From Streptomyces cyanogenus (GTDB lineage Bacteria > Actinomycetota > Actinomycetes > Streptomycetales > Streptomycetaceae): a stretch of 64,000 bases of DNA. The translations under genes were made by a program, and so were the position numbers. This document shows, one piece after another, positions 32,046 through 40,139 of the stretch. Each line of letters opens with the position of its first letter. The first letter of the stretch is position 1. The notes under the pieces were generated by a model. That model saw only the letters and a list, made by a program, of their open reading frames with translations, made no database searches and was not told the DNA's origin. The stretch lies in NCBI RefSeq assembly GCF_017526105.1, contig NZ_CP071839.1:7168001-7232000 (forward strand), written 5' to 3'.

Positions 32046-33389
32046 TCAGACGTTCCGGAAGCGGTTGATGGCGTCGATGTGCTTGGCGCGCATCTCCTCG
32101 TCGCGCACGCCGAGGCCCTCCTCGGGCGCCAGGCACAGCACGCCGACCTTGCCCTGGTGCAGGTTGCGGTGCACGTCGTAGGCGGCCTGACCGGTGTCTT
32201 CCAGGGAGTAGGTCTTCGACAGGGTCGGGTGGATCTTGCCCTTGGCGATGAGGCGGTTGGCCTCCCAGGCCTCGCGGTAGTTGGCGAAGTGCGAGCCGAT
32301 GATCCGCTTCAGGGACATCCACAGGTAGCGGTTGTCGTACTCGTGCATGTAGCCCGAGGTCGAGGCGCAGGTGGTGATGGTGCCGCCCTTGCGGGTGACG
32401 AAGACGCTCGCGCCGAAGGTCTCACGGCCGGGGTGCTCGAAGACGATGTCGATGTCCTCGCCGCCGGTCAGCTCGCGGATGCGCTTGCCGAAGCGCTTCC
32501 ACTCCTTGGGGTCCTGGGTGTTCTCGTCCTTCCAGAACTTGTAGCCCTCGGCGTTGCGGTCGATGATCGCCTCGGCGCCCATCGAGCGGCAGATCTCCGC
32601 CTTCTGGGGCGAGGACACCACGCAGATCGGGTTGGCGCCGCCGGCCAGGGCGAACTGGGTGGCGTAGGAGCCGAGGCCACCGCTCGCACCCCAGATGAGC
32701 ACGTTGTCGCCCTGCTTCATGCCGGCGCCGTTGCGGGAGACCAGCTGGCGGTAGGCGGTGGAGTTGACCAGGCCCGGGGCCGCGGCCTCCTCCCAGCTGA
32801 GGTGGTCCGGCTTCGGCATCAGCTGGTTGGACTTCACCAGCGCGATCTCGGCGAGGCCGCCGAAGTTGGTCTCGAAGCCCCAGATGCGCTGCTCGGGGTC
32901 GAGCATCGTGTCGTTGTGGCCGTCGGAGGACTCCAGCTCGACCGACAGGCAGTGCGCGACGACCTCGTCACCGGGCTTCCAGGCGTTGACGCCCGGGCCG
33001 GTGCGCAGGACCACGCCCGCGAGGTCGGAGCCGATGATGTGGTACGGCAGGTCGTGCCGCTTGGCCAGCTCGCTGGTGCGGCCGTAGCGCTCCAGGAACC
33101 CGAAGGTGGACAGCGGCTCGAAGATCGAGGTCCACACCGAGTTGTAGTTGACCGAGGAGGCCATGACGGCCACCAGGGCCTCGCCCGGGCCCAGTTCGGG
33201 CAGGGGGACCTCGTCGAGGTGGATCGACTTGCGCGGGTCCTTGTCGCGGGTCTGCAGGCCCGCGAACATCTCCGTCTCGTCCTTGTGCACGGTGATGGCA
33301 CGGTACGACTCGGGGAGCGGCAGAGCGGCGAAGTCGGCGGACGTGGCGTCCTTCGACTGGATCGCGTCCAGGATGTCCTTCACGGTCAC
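32046..33389 (-). CDS. ccr: Crotonyl-CoA carboxylase/reductase
   Basis: The 447-residue medium-chain dehydrogenase/reductase begins at GTG 33389 with GGAGG eight bases upstream. NADPH-binding WGASGGLGSYATQFAL is intact. Residues that hold CO2 in the Kitasatospora enzyme (Asn81, Phe170, Glu171, His365) have counterparts: Asn81 in VNYNSVW, Phe172-Glu173 in WGFETNFGG, and His367 in IIGSHFANY. It reduces and carboxylates crotonyl-CoA to ethylmalonyl-CoA, providing butyryl-type polyketide extender units and feeding the acetyl-CoA assimilation route. It heads the operon and has a promoter with overlapping palindromes about 240 bases upstream. Confidence 0.95.
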   Translation of the reverse strand: MTVKDILDAIQSKDATSADFAALPLPESYRAITVHKDETEMFAGLQTRDKDPRKSIHLDEVPLPELGPGEALVAVMASSVNYNSVWTSIFEPLSTFGFLERYGRTSELAKRHDLPYHIIGSDLAGVVLRTGPGVNAWKPGDEVVAHCLSVELESSDGHNDTMLDPEQRIWGFETNFGGLAEIALVKSNQLMPKPDHLSWEEAAAPGLVNSTAYRQLVSRNGAGMKQGDNVLIWGASGGLGSYATQFALAGGANPICVVSSPQKAEICRSMGAEAIIDRNAEGYKFWKDENTQDPKEWKRFGKRIRELTGGEDIDIVFEHPGRETFGASVFVTRKGGTITTCASTSGYMHEYDNRYLWMSLKRIIGSHFANYREAWEANRLIAKGKIHPTLSKTYSLEDTGQAAYDVHRNLHQGKVGVLCLAPEEGLGVRDEEMRAKHIDAINRFRNV

Positions 33390-33631
33390 GGTGTTGCCTC
33401 CGGCGGTGAGCGCCCTGAGGGAGGGGCGCCTGAGGGATCGTCGGTGCTGCGATGAGTGCTGCTGAGGGTTTTTTGAGTGGTGTGCCGTCGGTTCGGCTCG
33501 GTGGTGCTTCGGCAGCGCTTTGTGGCGCGGAAGGTTGCCTGTGACGCAGGCGTCCGGGCGCGCAGGCCATGAGCTTGCGGGGACAGCCGGCGAGCGAACG
33601 GTCTCTGCTCGCCGGCCGCCCGGACTCCTTC
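33390..33631 (-). other. Long 5' leader of ccr
   Basis: If transcription starts just after the -10 at 33632-33637, the ccr mRNA has a leader of about 235 bases. Within it is an in-frame-open stretch from an ATG near 33570 that runs into the ccr start out of frame, but its ribosome binding site is weak and its Pro/Ala/Arg content looks non-coding. I see no known riboswitch. Confidence 0.45.
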
Positions 33632-33660
33632 AACGTATGACACCGCGTGTCAGGCCGCAA
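33632..33660 (-). promoter_or_regulatory. Promoter of the ccr operon with an operator in its spacer
   Basis: On the minus strand TTGCGG (33660-33655), a 17-base spacer and TACGTT (33637-33632) form a good housekeeping promoter. The spacer contains the perfect palindrome TGACAC-CGC-GTGTCA at 33638-33652, abutting the -10. A repressor bound there would block polymerase. The TetR regulator 0.15 kb further upstream is the obvious candidate. Confidence 0.7.
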
Positions 33661-33673
33661 GGCACTGAGTGCC
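33661..33673. promoter_or_regulatory. Second palindrome abutting the ccr -35
   Basis: GGCACT-G-AGTGCC is a perfect 13-base palindrome directly upstream of the -35. Its sequence differs from the spacer palindrome, so it may bind a different regulator, or an activator. Confidence 0.5.
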
Positions 33674-33746
33674 AGAACTTCGCCTCAGATGAAATCTTTA
33701 CGCAACAGATGAGCGATGATCGATCAGGTCAGGCTCGGTACACGGC

Positions 33747-33787
33747 GAACGGGCTGGGGCGGCACCCAGTGCCACCCCAGCCCGTTC
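33747..33787 (-). terminator. Terminator of the TetR gene
   Basis: The 17-base arms 33747-33763 and 33771-33787 pair with one wobble and a 7-base loop, 17 bases beyond the TetR stop. Confidence 0.8.
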
Positions 33788-33803
33788 CCGTCTTTTCGGC
33801 CGG

Positions 33804-34616
33804 TCAGGTCCGCGTCTTCAGCGCCTGCTCGATGGTGCGCATCACCTCGTCGAGCGGCGCGTCGGTCCGGGCCACCGTCACCAGGACCTCCCCATGGGCG
33901 GCAGCGGTGGCCGGCGGGGTGCGCGGGGCGCTCTCGCGGCCGGCCCCGATCCCGGTGCCGAACGTCTTGCGTACGATCGCGAAGGCGTGGTCCAGCTGCG
34001 CCTCCACGTCCCCCTGGCCGCCGGCCCGCAGCCAGCGCCGCAGCACGTGGTTGTGGGCGGTGACCACGGCCGAGGCCGCCACCTCGGCCAGCAGCGGGTC
34101 GTCGTTCGCGTCGTCGGCGTGCGCGTGCTCGTCGAAGTGGCCGAGCAGATAGCGGGTGAACAGGCGCTCGTAGCGCGCCACGGAGGCGATCTCGGCCTCG
34201 CGCAGGGTCGGGACCTCGCGCGTGAGCTTGTAGCGCGCGACCGAGATCTCCGGCCGCGCCGCGTACATCTTCATGACCTCCTTGATGCCGCGGCACACGG
34301 TGTCGAGCGGGTGCTCGTGCGCGGGGGCGGCGTTGAGGACCGCCTCCGCGCGGATCAGCGTGTCGTCGTGGTCCGGGAAGATCGCCTCTTCCTTGGAGCG
34401 GAAGTGGCGGAAGAAGGTGCGCCGGGCGACCCCGGCGGCGGCGGCGATCTCGTCGACGGTGGTGGCCTCGTACCCCTTGGTCGCGAACAGCTCCATGGCT
34501 GCTGCCGCCAGTTCTCGGCGCATCTTGAGCCGCTGGGCGGCCGCGCGGCTGCCTGCGGCACTTTCCGGCGCGTCGGGCGTAGCTGGTGTACGGGAGGACT
34601 TGGCGGGCTGGGACAT
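33804..34616 (-). CDS. TetR family transcriptional regulator next to ccr
   Basis: The 270-residue protein has an N-terminal helix-turn-helix at about 30-80 (AMELFATKGYEATTVDEIAA, GVARRTFFRHFRSKEEAIF) and a helical ligand domain, longer than the usual 200 residues because of a C-terminal extension after VRKTFGTGIGAG. Its place beside ccr and a 3-hydroxyacyl-CoA dehydrogenase suggests that it senses a short acyl-CoA. From memory, a TetR repressor (AccR) of short-chain acyl-CoA genes is described in S. avermitilis; whether this is its orthologue needs a comparison. The start at 34616 has a weak binding site. It is transcribed in the same direction as ccr but with its own terminator. Confidence 0.88.
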   Translation of the reverse strand: MSQPAKSSRTPATPDAPESAAGSRAAAQRLKMRRELAAAAMELFATKGYEATTVDEIAAAAGVARRTFFRHFRSKEEAIFPDHDDTLIRAEAVLNAAPAHEHPLDTVCRGIKEVMKMYAARPEISVARYKLTREVPTLREAEIASVARYERLFTRYLLGHFDEHAHADDANDDPLLAEVAASAVVTAHNHVLRRWLRAGGQGDVEAQLDHAFAIVRKTFGTGIGAGRESAPRTPPATAAAHGEVLVTVARTDAPLDEVMRTIEQALKTRT

Positions 34617-34632
34617 GACCCGAACGTACTGC

Positions 34633-34656
34633 ATCCGCGCAGCTCGGTGCGCGGAT
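34633..34656. promoter_or_regulatory. Inverted repeat upstream of the TetR gene
   Basis: ATCCGCGC (34633-34640) and GCGCGGAT (34649-34656) form a perfect inverted repeat with an 8-base centre, 17 bases upstream of the start codon. It could be an autoregulatory operator. It does not match the palindromes at ccr. Confidence 0.4.
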
Positions 34657-34661
34657 CCGGG

Positions 34662-34692
34662 CTCTCCCCCGCCCGCGGGGGGCGGGGGAGAG
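34662..34692 (-). terminator. Terminator of the 3-hydroxyacyl-CoA dehydrogenase gene
   Basis: A perfect 12-base stem (34662-34673 with 34681-34692) and a 7-base loop lie about 85 bases after the leftward dehydrogenase gene. Confidence 0.75.
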
Positions 34693-34776
34693 GCGGGCCG
34701 GGCGGGCGGGGCGGAGGCTCCCGGGTCGAGCAGCCCGCCCCAGTCCGCCTCCGTCCGGAACCAGTCGCCGACGCCG

Positions 34777-36591
34777 TCAGCGGCGGGCATACTCACGGAA
34801 GCCGCGGCCGGTCTTGCGGCCGAGGCAGCCGGCGGCCACCAGGTGCTCCAGCAGCGGGGCCGGGGCGAGGCCGGGGTCGCGGAACTCGCGGTGCAGCACC
34901 TTCTCGATGGCCAGCGAGACGTCCAGGCCGACCACGTCCAGCAGCTCGAACGGGCCCATCGGGTAGCCGCCGCCGAGCTTCATCGCCGCGTCGATGTCGT
35001 CCAGGGACGCGTAGTGCTCCTGCACCATCTTGATCGCGTTGTTGAGGTAGGGGAACAGCAGCGCGTTGACGATGAAACCGGCCCGGTCGCCGCAGTCCAC
35101 CGCGTGCTTGCGGATCCGGCCGCAGACCTCGCGCACCGTGGCGTGCACGTCGTCGGCGGTCAGCACGGTACGGACCACCTCGACCAGCTTCATCGCCGGC
35201 GCCGGGTTGAAGAAGTGCATGCCGATCACGTCCTGCGGGCGCGAGGTGGCGCGGGCGCAGGCGACGACGGGCAGCGACGAGGTGGTGGTGGCCAGGACCG
35301 CGCCCGGCTTGCACACCTTGTCCAGCGCGGCGAACAGCTGCCGCTTGACCTCCAGGTCCTCCGCGACCGCCTCCACGGCCAGATCCACCTCGGCGAAGGC
35401 CTCGTAGGAGCCCGCCGGGACGATCCGCTCCAGGACCTCGGCGGCGGCCTCGGCGGTCATCCGGCCCTTGTCCACGGACCGGGCGAGGGACTTGCCGATC
35501 CGGGCCCTGGCCGCCTGGGCCTTCTCCTCGCTGCGGGCGGCCAGCACGACCTGGTAGCCGGCCTTGGCGAACACCTCGGCGATACCGGAGGCCATGGTGC
35601 CGGAGCCGGCGACACCGACCGAGCGGACCTCCCGGCCCGTGCCGAGCGAGGCGTCCGCCGCCGGGGTCAGCGCGTCCGGCACCACCGTGCCGCTGCCCGG
35701 GGCCTCGTACGTGTAGAAGCCGCGCCCGGACTTGCGGCCGGTCAGACCCGCCTCGCTCAGCTGCTTGAGGATCGGGGCGGGCGCGTGCAGCCGGTCGTGG
35801 GACTCGGCGTACATGGCCTCCAGGACCGTCCGCGCGGTGTCGATGCCGATCAGGTCCAGCAGGGCGAGCGGGCCCATCGGCAGGCCGCAGCCGAGCCGCA
35901 TGGCGGCGTCGATGTCCTCGCGGGAGGCGTACCGGGCCTCGTACATCGCGGCGGCCTGGTTGAGGTAGCCGAACAGCAGCCCGTCGGCGACGAAGCCGGG
36001 CCGGTCGCCGACCGCGACCGGCTCCTTGCCGAGCTCGATCGCGAGGTCGGTGACGGCGGCGACGGCCTGCGGCGCGGTCAGCACCGAGGAGACCACCTCG
36101 ACCAGCTTCATGGCCGGAGCGGGGTTGAAGAAGTGCAGGCCGAGCACGCGCTCGGGGCGGGCCGAGCCGGCGGCCAGCCGGGTCACGGACAGCGCGTTGG
36201 TGCCGGTCGCCAGGATCGTCTCCGGCCGGACGACGCCGTCCAGCTCACGGAGGATCTGCTGCTTGATCTCGTACGACTCCGGGGCCACCTCGATGACGAG
36301 GTCGGCGTCGGCCGCCGCGGCCAGGTCGGTGGTGGTGCGCACCCGGGCCAGCGCCCCGGCGCGCTCCTCCTCGGTGAGCCGGCCGCGCTCCACGGCGCGG
36401 GCGGTGGCGGCCTCCAGGGCGGTGAGCGCCTTCGCGGCCTGGGCCTCGCTGATGTCGATGCCGATCACTTCGCGACCGGCCCGCGCGAGGACCTCGGTGA
36501 TACCGGTGCCCATGGTGCCGAGGCCGACGACGGCGATCGTCCTGAGCGGGGACAGGGAACTGCCGGACTGGGGGGACAGGGGAGTGGCCAT
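34777..36591 (-). CDS. Tandem-duplicated 3-hydroxyacyl-CoA dehydrogenase
   Basis: At 604 residues this is two 3-hydroxybutyryl-CoA dehydrogenase units head to tail. The first begins IAVVGLGTMGTGITEVLARAG and contains LGLHFFNPAPAMKLVEVV. The second begins VGVAGSGTMASGIAEVFAKAG and contains IGMHFFNPAPAMKLVEVV. Each has its own catalytic HFFNPAP, GDRPGFVADGLLFGYLN or GDRAGFIVNALLFPYLN, and a GRGFYTYEA/GRGFREYAR end. Both look active. It supplies or consumes acetoacetyl-CoA and 3-hydroxybutyryl-CoA, which feed crotonyl-CoA to Ccr. The ATG at 36591 follows CTGGAG. It is separated from the TetR gene by a terminator. Confidence 0.93.
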   Translation of the reverse strand: MATPLSPQSGSSLSPLRTIAVVGLGTMGTGITEVLARAGREVIGIDISEAQAAKALTALEAATARAVERGRLTEEERAGALARVRTTTDLAAAADADLVIEVAPESYEIKQQILRELDGVVRPETILATGTNALSVTRLAAGSARPERVLGLHFFNPAPAMKLVEVVSSVLTAPQAVAAVTDLAIELGKEPVAVGDRPGFVADGLLFGYLNQAAAMYEARYASREDIDAAMRLGCGLPMGPLALLDLIGIDTARTVLEAMYAESHDRLHAPAPILKQLSEAGLTGRKSGRGFYTYEAPGSGTVVPDALTPAADASLGTGREVRSVGVAGSGTMASGIAEVFAKAGYQVVLAARSEEKAQAARARIGKSLARSVDKGRMTAEAAAEVLERIVPAGSYEAFAEVDLAVEAVAEDLEVKRQLFAALDKVCKPGAVLATTTSSLPVVACARATSRPQDVIGMHFFNPAPAMKLVEVVRTVLTADDVHATVREVCGRIRKHAVDCGDRAGFIVNALLFPYLNNAIKMVQEHYASLDDIDAAMKLGGGYPMGPFELLDVVGLDVSLAIEKVLHREFRDPGLAPAPLLEHLVAAGCLGRKTGRGFREYARR

Positions 36592-36982
36592 CGCGGGACT
36601 CCAGGAATGAGGGTGACGACGAGGAACGCCCCGGGTGCGCCAGGCAGGCGCACCACGGTGCGAGGAGGGTGCGGGTGTTGCCGGGCTGCGAGCGCACACG
36701 CCCGGTGCCGCCGGTGCCGCGGGCGTGCACACGCCCGGGAATGGCGGAAGGTCCGACCGGCTCTGTCCCGAAGCCGGGCCGTACTGCGGTACACACGGTG
36801 TACCGAACCGACAGACACGCTCGCGACGGCCGCGTCACCAAACCGTCGCCAGCGAAAGATGCGAGTGGGTTACTCGCTCGAATGAGCTTAACCGGCGGGT
36901 AACGAGCGCGCCAGCCCTCGGGCGGAAACCGACTTTGTGATGTACCTCCCTCGGCGGACGCGACCCGCCTACGCTGGACCTC
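36592..36982. other. Divergent intergenic region with two palindromes
   Basis: This 391-base gap holds CGGTACAC-ACG-GTGTACCG at 36787-36805 and GCGAGT-GGGTT-ACTCGC at 36861-36877. Both are perfect inverted repeats. The reading frames in it lack coding character. Confidence 0.5.
36787..36805. promoter_or_regulatory. 19-base palindrome upstream of the dehydrogenase gene
   Basis: CGGTACAC and GTGTACCG flank ACG in perfect symmetry, about 195 bases before the leftward dehydrogenase start. The size and symmetry suit a TetR- or GntR-type operator. It is not the same sequence as the ccr palindromes. Confidence 0.5.
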
Positions 36983-37564
36983 GTGGACGAAGAGTTGCGA
37001 TCGCTCACCGAACGCTTACGGCAGGAGTCCGGCGGCTCGGCGGCGTTCGAGAGCCTGCTGGCCACCGAGGACCACGACGCCCTGGCGGAGGTGCTCACCG
37101 CCCCCGGGCAGCCGCTGTGGGCGCGGGAGCTGGCCGCCTTCCGCCTCGGCAGTGCCGGCGACCGGCGCGCCTTCGAGTCCCTGGTGCTGCTGCTCAACCA
37201 CCGCGACCCGCCCCGCTGCGCCTCCGCCGCGCACGCCCTCGCCCGGCTCGGCGACCCGCGCACGGCCCGCGCCGCCGCCGCCCTCGCCACCAACGAACTG
37301 CGCGTCGCCTACGCCCTGCACCCGGTACGGCTCCTGGTCGCCCTGCGCGCCCCCGAGTCCGTGCCCGCGCTGATCACCACCCTGGAGCGGCGGCTGCGCC
37401 CGCACGACCCCTACCGGCGGGTGGCCCTGGCCTGCGTGGAGGGCCTGGGCGCCCTCGGCGACCCCCGCGCCCGGCGGGTCCTGAACGAGGCCCTCGCGCA
37501 CCCCGCGCTCGCCGAGGCCGCGGTGCACGCGCTGGCCCGGCTCCCGCAGCAACAGCCCCGGTGA
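36983..37564 (+). CDS. HEAT-repeat protein
   Basis: The 193-residue protein is built of about five HEAT/PBS-lyase-like helical repeats, for example WARELAAFRLGSAGDRRAFE, CASAAHALARLGDPRTARAA and VALACVEGLGALGDPRARRVL. Such proteins are adaptors that bind other proteins; no catalytic residues are expected. The GTG at 36983 has a weak binding site. Homologues are widespread in Streptomyces and uncharacterised as far as I know. Confidence 0.85.
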   Translation: MDEELRSLTERLRQESGGSAAFESLLATEDHDALAEVLTAPGQPLWARELAAFRLGSAGDRRAFESLVLLLNHRDPPRCASAAHALARLGDPRTARAAAALATNELRVAYALHPVRLLVALRAPESVPALITTLERRLRPHDPYRRVALACVEGLGALGDPRARRVLNEALAHPALAEAAVHALARLPQQQPR

Positions 37565-37571
37565 GGACCGG

Positions 37572-38090
37572 TCAGCCGGCCGGCGCGCGCACGTACCGCA
37601 CCTCGGGCACGGACACGCCGTCCACCTCGAAGGGCTCCTCGGCGCCGTCGGGCCGGAACCCGGCGCGCTCGTAGAAACGCCGGGCCGGGGCGTTCTCCTT
37701 GAGGACCCACAGCAGCATGCGCGCAGTGGCCGGACACCGCCCGAGCGACGCGGCGAGCAGCGCCCGCCCGATGCCGGCGCCGAGGTGCGCCGGGTCGACG
37801 TAGATCGCGTACAGCTCGGCGTCCCCGGTGTGCGCGCCACCGTCCCGGTACGGCCCGTACGCCGCCCATCCGAGCACGGTGCCGTCCCGCTCGGCGACCA
37901 GGTTCACCACGCTGGCGGTGCCCTGCGAGAACCCGGCGCGCCGCCGCTCGGCGTCCGCGGCGACACTCAGCCCGTCGAGGTACGCCTGGGGCGCGAGCCC
38001 CCGGTAGGCGTGCTGCCAGCCGCGGACCCGGATCTCGGCGACGCGGTCGCAGTCGGCGAGGGTCATCTCCCGGACCGTCAGGGAACTCAC
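37572..38090 (-). CDS. GNAT family N-acetyltransferase
   Basis: The 172-residue protein has the GNAT acetyl-CoA site: LYAIYVDPAHLGAGIGRALLAA, then NAPARRFYERAGFRPDG. RVRGWQHAYRGLAPQAYLDGL near the N-terminus places it in the common small-molecule subgroup. The substrate is unknown. Its GTG start overlaps the stop of the RidA-like gene (GTGA), so its translation depends on that damaged gene being translated. It converges with the HEAT-repeat gene (8 bases apart). Confidence 0.88.
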   Translation of the reverse strand: MSSLTVREMTLADCDRVAEIRVRGWQHAYRGLAPQAYLDGLSVAADAERRRAGFSQGTASVVNLVAERDGTVLGWAAYGPYRDGGAHTGDAELYAIYVDPAHLGAGIGRALLAASLGRCPATARMLLWVLKENAPARRFYERAGFRPDGAEEPFEVDGVSVPEVRYVRAPAG

Positions 38091-38338
38091 GCGGCCACCA
38101 CCGCCGGGGGCAGGGCGGCGCGGGCCGTGCGGACGGCCGGCATGGGGGTCATGTCCGTGACGACGAACACCTGCCGGGCCTGGGCCGCCGGATCGCCCGC
38201 CCCCACCAGTTCGCCGTCCTTGTCGAGGGGGAACTGCCCGGAGACCGCGACGAGGCGGCCGGTCGCGGTCACCACATGGGTGTACCGGGCGGCGGGGAAC
38301 ACCCCGGCGGGGGCGGTGCTGCGGGTGGGTTCGCTCAT
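38087..38338 (-). pseudogene. RidA/YjgF family gene with internal deletion
   Basis: The frame encodes only 83 residues, against about 130 for the family. The first half is typical (YTHVVTATGRLVAVSGQFPLD, GDPAAQARQVF). It then jumps straight to VVTDMTPMPAVRTAR, which should come about 20 residues later, after the helix with the conserved Leu/Gly and VVK.TVF segment. The C-terminal third with the catalytic Arg and VEIEA end is replaced by AALPPAVVAA. Two deletions have thus removed the active site that hydrolyses imines. The gene is still open and coupled (GTGA) to the acetyltransferase gene, which may be why the frame survives. Confidence 0.65.
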
Positions 38339-38379
38339 GCGTCCATGGTGGGCCATGCCACCGACAACACCGCCGGCGG

Positions 38380-38397
38380 GCCGGGCGGTTGCCCGGC
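38380..38397 (-). terminator. Hairpin after the secreted hydrolase gene
   Basis: GCCGGGC (38380-38386) pairs with GCCCGGC (38391-38397) over GGTT, 35 bases beyond the hydrolase stop. Confidence 0.5.
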
Positions 38398-38431
38398 GCG
38401 GCAGCGTGGTCCCGGCCCGCCGGGGCGCCGG

Positions 38432-39991
38432 CTAGGGGCGGAAGCCCAGCAGGCCGTGCAGGGTCGAGCCGCGGGACGCCGTCGACGCCGACCTGCCCTT
38501 CACCGGTTTCGGGTCGGGGGACTTGGCACAGACCGCGTCGGCCGGGCCGGCGCCCCGCGGCACCCTGCCGCTGCCCAGATACGCGGCCAGGTGCTTGTCC
38601 AGGCACGCGTTGCCGCTCAGCGTGATGCCGTGGTTGCCGCCGCCCTCCTCGACCACCAGGCTGGAGCGGGCCAGCAGCCGGTGGACCGTCACACCGCCGG
38701 CATACGGGGTCGCCGCGTCGTCGGTCGCCTGGAACAGCAGGGCCGGCGGCAGTGCCTTGTTGGCGATGTCCACCTGCCGGCGCGGACCGGTCGGCCAGAA
38801 CGCACAGGGCGCGTTGTACCAGGCGTTGTTCCAGGCCATCATGGGTGCCTTCGCGTGCATGTCCCAGCCGTCCGCACGCCACCGGTTCCAGTCGCGCGGC
38901 CAGGGTGCGTCGCGGCACTGCACCGCCGTGTAGACGCTGTAGCCGTTGTCGCCCGAGGCGTCCACGGCGGCGATGTCCCGGTACGCCTTCACCAGCGGCC
39001 CGGTGTCCTTGCGGTGGACGTAGGCCGCGAACGCCTCGGCGAGGTACGGCCAGTAGCCGTTGAAGTAGGCGCCGGGCATGAAGGTGTCCTCCAGCTCGGC
39101 GGCGCCGACCTCGCCCCGGGCCGGCTTCTTCGCCAGTGCCGTCCGCATCGCGTACCAGCGGGCCCCGATCCTTTCGGGGTCCCGGCCGAGCCGGTAGGTC
39201 GTGTCGTACCTGGCGATCCAGGCCATCAGCGCGCGGTGGCGGTCGTCGAAGGCGTAGTCCTGGCCGAGGTTGTCCCGGTACCAGACACCGGTCGGGTCGA
39301 CGATCGAGTCCAGCACCAGACGGTGGACGCGCTTCGGGAACAGCTTCGCGTAGACCGCGCCCAGATAGGTGCCGTAGGAGTAGCCGAGGTAGCTGATCCG
39401 CGATGCGCCGAGGGCCCGGCGGACGGCGTCCAGGTCCTTGGCGGCGCTGACCGTGTCCAGGTACGGCAGGAGGTCGGCGTACCTGCGGCCGCAGGCCGCG
39501 GCGAAGGACCGCGCGCGGTCGAGGTTCGCCCGCTCCAGCGCGGGCGTGGCCGGCACGGAGACGGGGCGCACCGGCGTGAAGTGGCCGGGCACGCAGTCGA
39601 GGGCCGGCCGGCTCCGGCCGACCCCGCGCGGGTCGAAGCCGATGACGTCGTACCGGGCCGCGACGCTCTTCGGCAGTTCCGAGGCGACGAACCCGGCGAG
39701 CGTCAGACCGCTGCCGCCGGGGCCACCGGGGTTGACCAGCAGCGGGCCCTGGGAGGTCCGGGCGGTGTGCGGGACGCGGGACAGCGCGAGCGTGATCTGC
39801 CGGCCCGACGGTCTCGCGTGGTCCAGCGGCACCTTCAAGGAGGCGCACTGGAGCCGGGGGTAGTCGCCGGTGCCGCACTTCTTCCAGCTGAGCCCGGCCG
39901 GCCGGGCTGCCTGTGCGGGGACGGCGGTGACCGAGCCCGCCAGGACGGCGGCGGCCGCGGCCGCGCACAGCAGGGCTGCGCGTGTTCTCAT
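38432..39991 (-). CDS. Secreted alpha/beta-hydrolase, tripeptidyl-aminopeptidase type
   Basis: The 519-residue protein starts at ATG 39991 after GGGAGGAC. A signal peptide (MRTR, Ala/Val-rich core, cleavage near PAQAA) directs export. LLVNPGGPGGSG is the oxyanion segment, GYSYGTYLG holds the nucleophile Ser, the acid is in FQATDDAATP and the His in GGGNHGI. A TAP-like C-terminal domain follows. Streptomyces tripeptidyl aminopeptidases of this family release tripeptides from secreted proteins. It is a single gene with a palindrome about 105 bases upstream. Confidence 0.92.
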   Translation of the reverse strand: MRTRAALLCAAAAAAVLAGSVTAVPAQAARPAGLSWKKCGTGDYPRLQCASLKVPLDHARPSGRQITLALSRVPHTARTSQGPLLVNPGGPGGSGLTLAGFVASELPKSVAARYDVIGFDPRGVGRSRPALDCVPGHFTPVRPVSVPATPALERANLDRARSFAAACGRRYADLLPYLDTVSAAKDLDAVRRALGASRISYLGYSYGTYLGAVYAKLFPKRVHRLVLDSIVDPTGVWYRDNLGQDYAFDDRHRALMAWIARYDTTYRLGRDPERIGARWYAMRTALAKKPARGEVGAAELEDTFMPGAYFNGYWPYLAEAFAAYVHRKDTGPLVKAYRDIAAVDASGDNGYSVYTAVQCRDAPWPRDWNRWRADGWDMHAKAPMMAWNNAWYNAPCAFWPTGPRRQVDIANKALPPALLFQATDDAATPYAGGVTVHRLLARSSLVVEEGGGNHGITLSGNACLDKHLAAYLGSGRVPRGAGPADAVCAKSPDPKPVKGRSASTASRGSTLHGLLGFRP

Positions 39992-40095
39992 TCGGGTCCT
40001 CCCGGGACGGAGGGTTCGGCGAACCGCGAGGCTCACGGCTCTCGCCGGATCGTCCCGGAATCGGCCCCCCTGGAGAACGCACCGGGGCCATGGTT

Positions 40096-40109
40096 GACCC
40101 GATCGGGTC
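40096..40109. promoter_or_regulatory. 14-base perfect palindrome upstream of the secreted hydrolase
   Basis: GACCCGATCGGGTC is fully self-complementary with no spacer. It lies 105 bases before the hydrolase start, in the gap after the radical SAM gene, and may be an operator. Confidence 0.35.
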
Positions 40110-40139
40110 GTGGGATGCCCCCTAACGCCCCGGACGTGC

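Noticed and set aside
33390-33631. A cobalamin riboswitch before the ccr-ecm operon
   Set aside because: No B12-box-like conserved sequence seen in the leader or in the ecm upstream region.
36669-36902. A small rightward frame in the divergent gap
   Set aside because: No ribosome binding site, poor codon bias, and it overlaps the palindromic control region.
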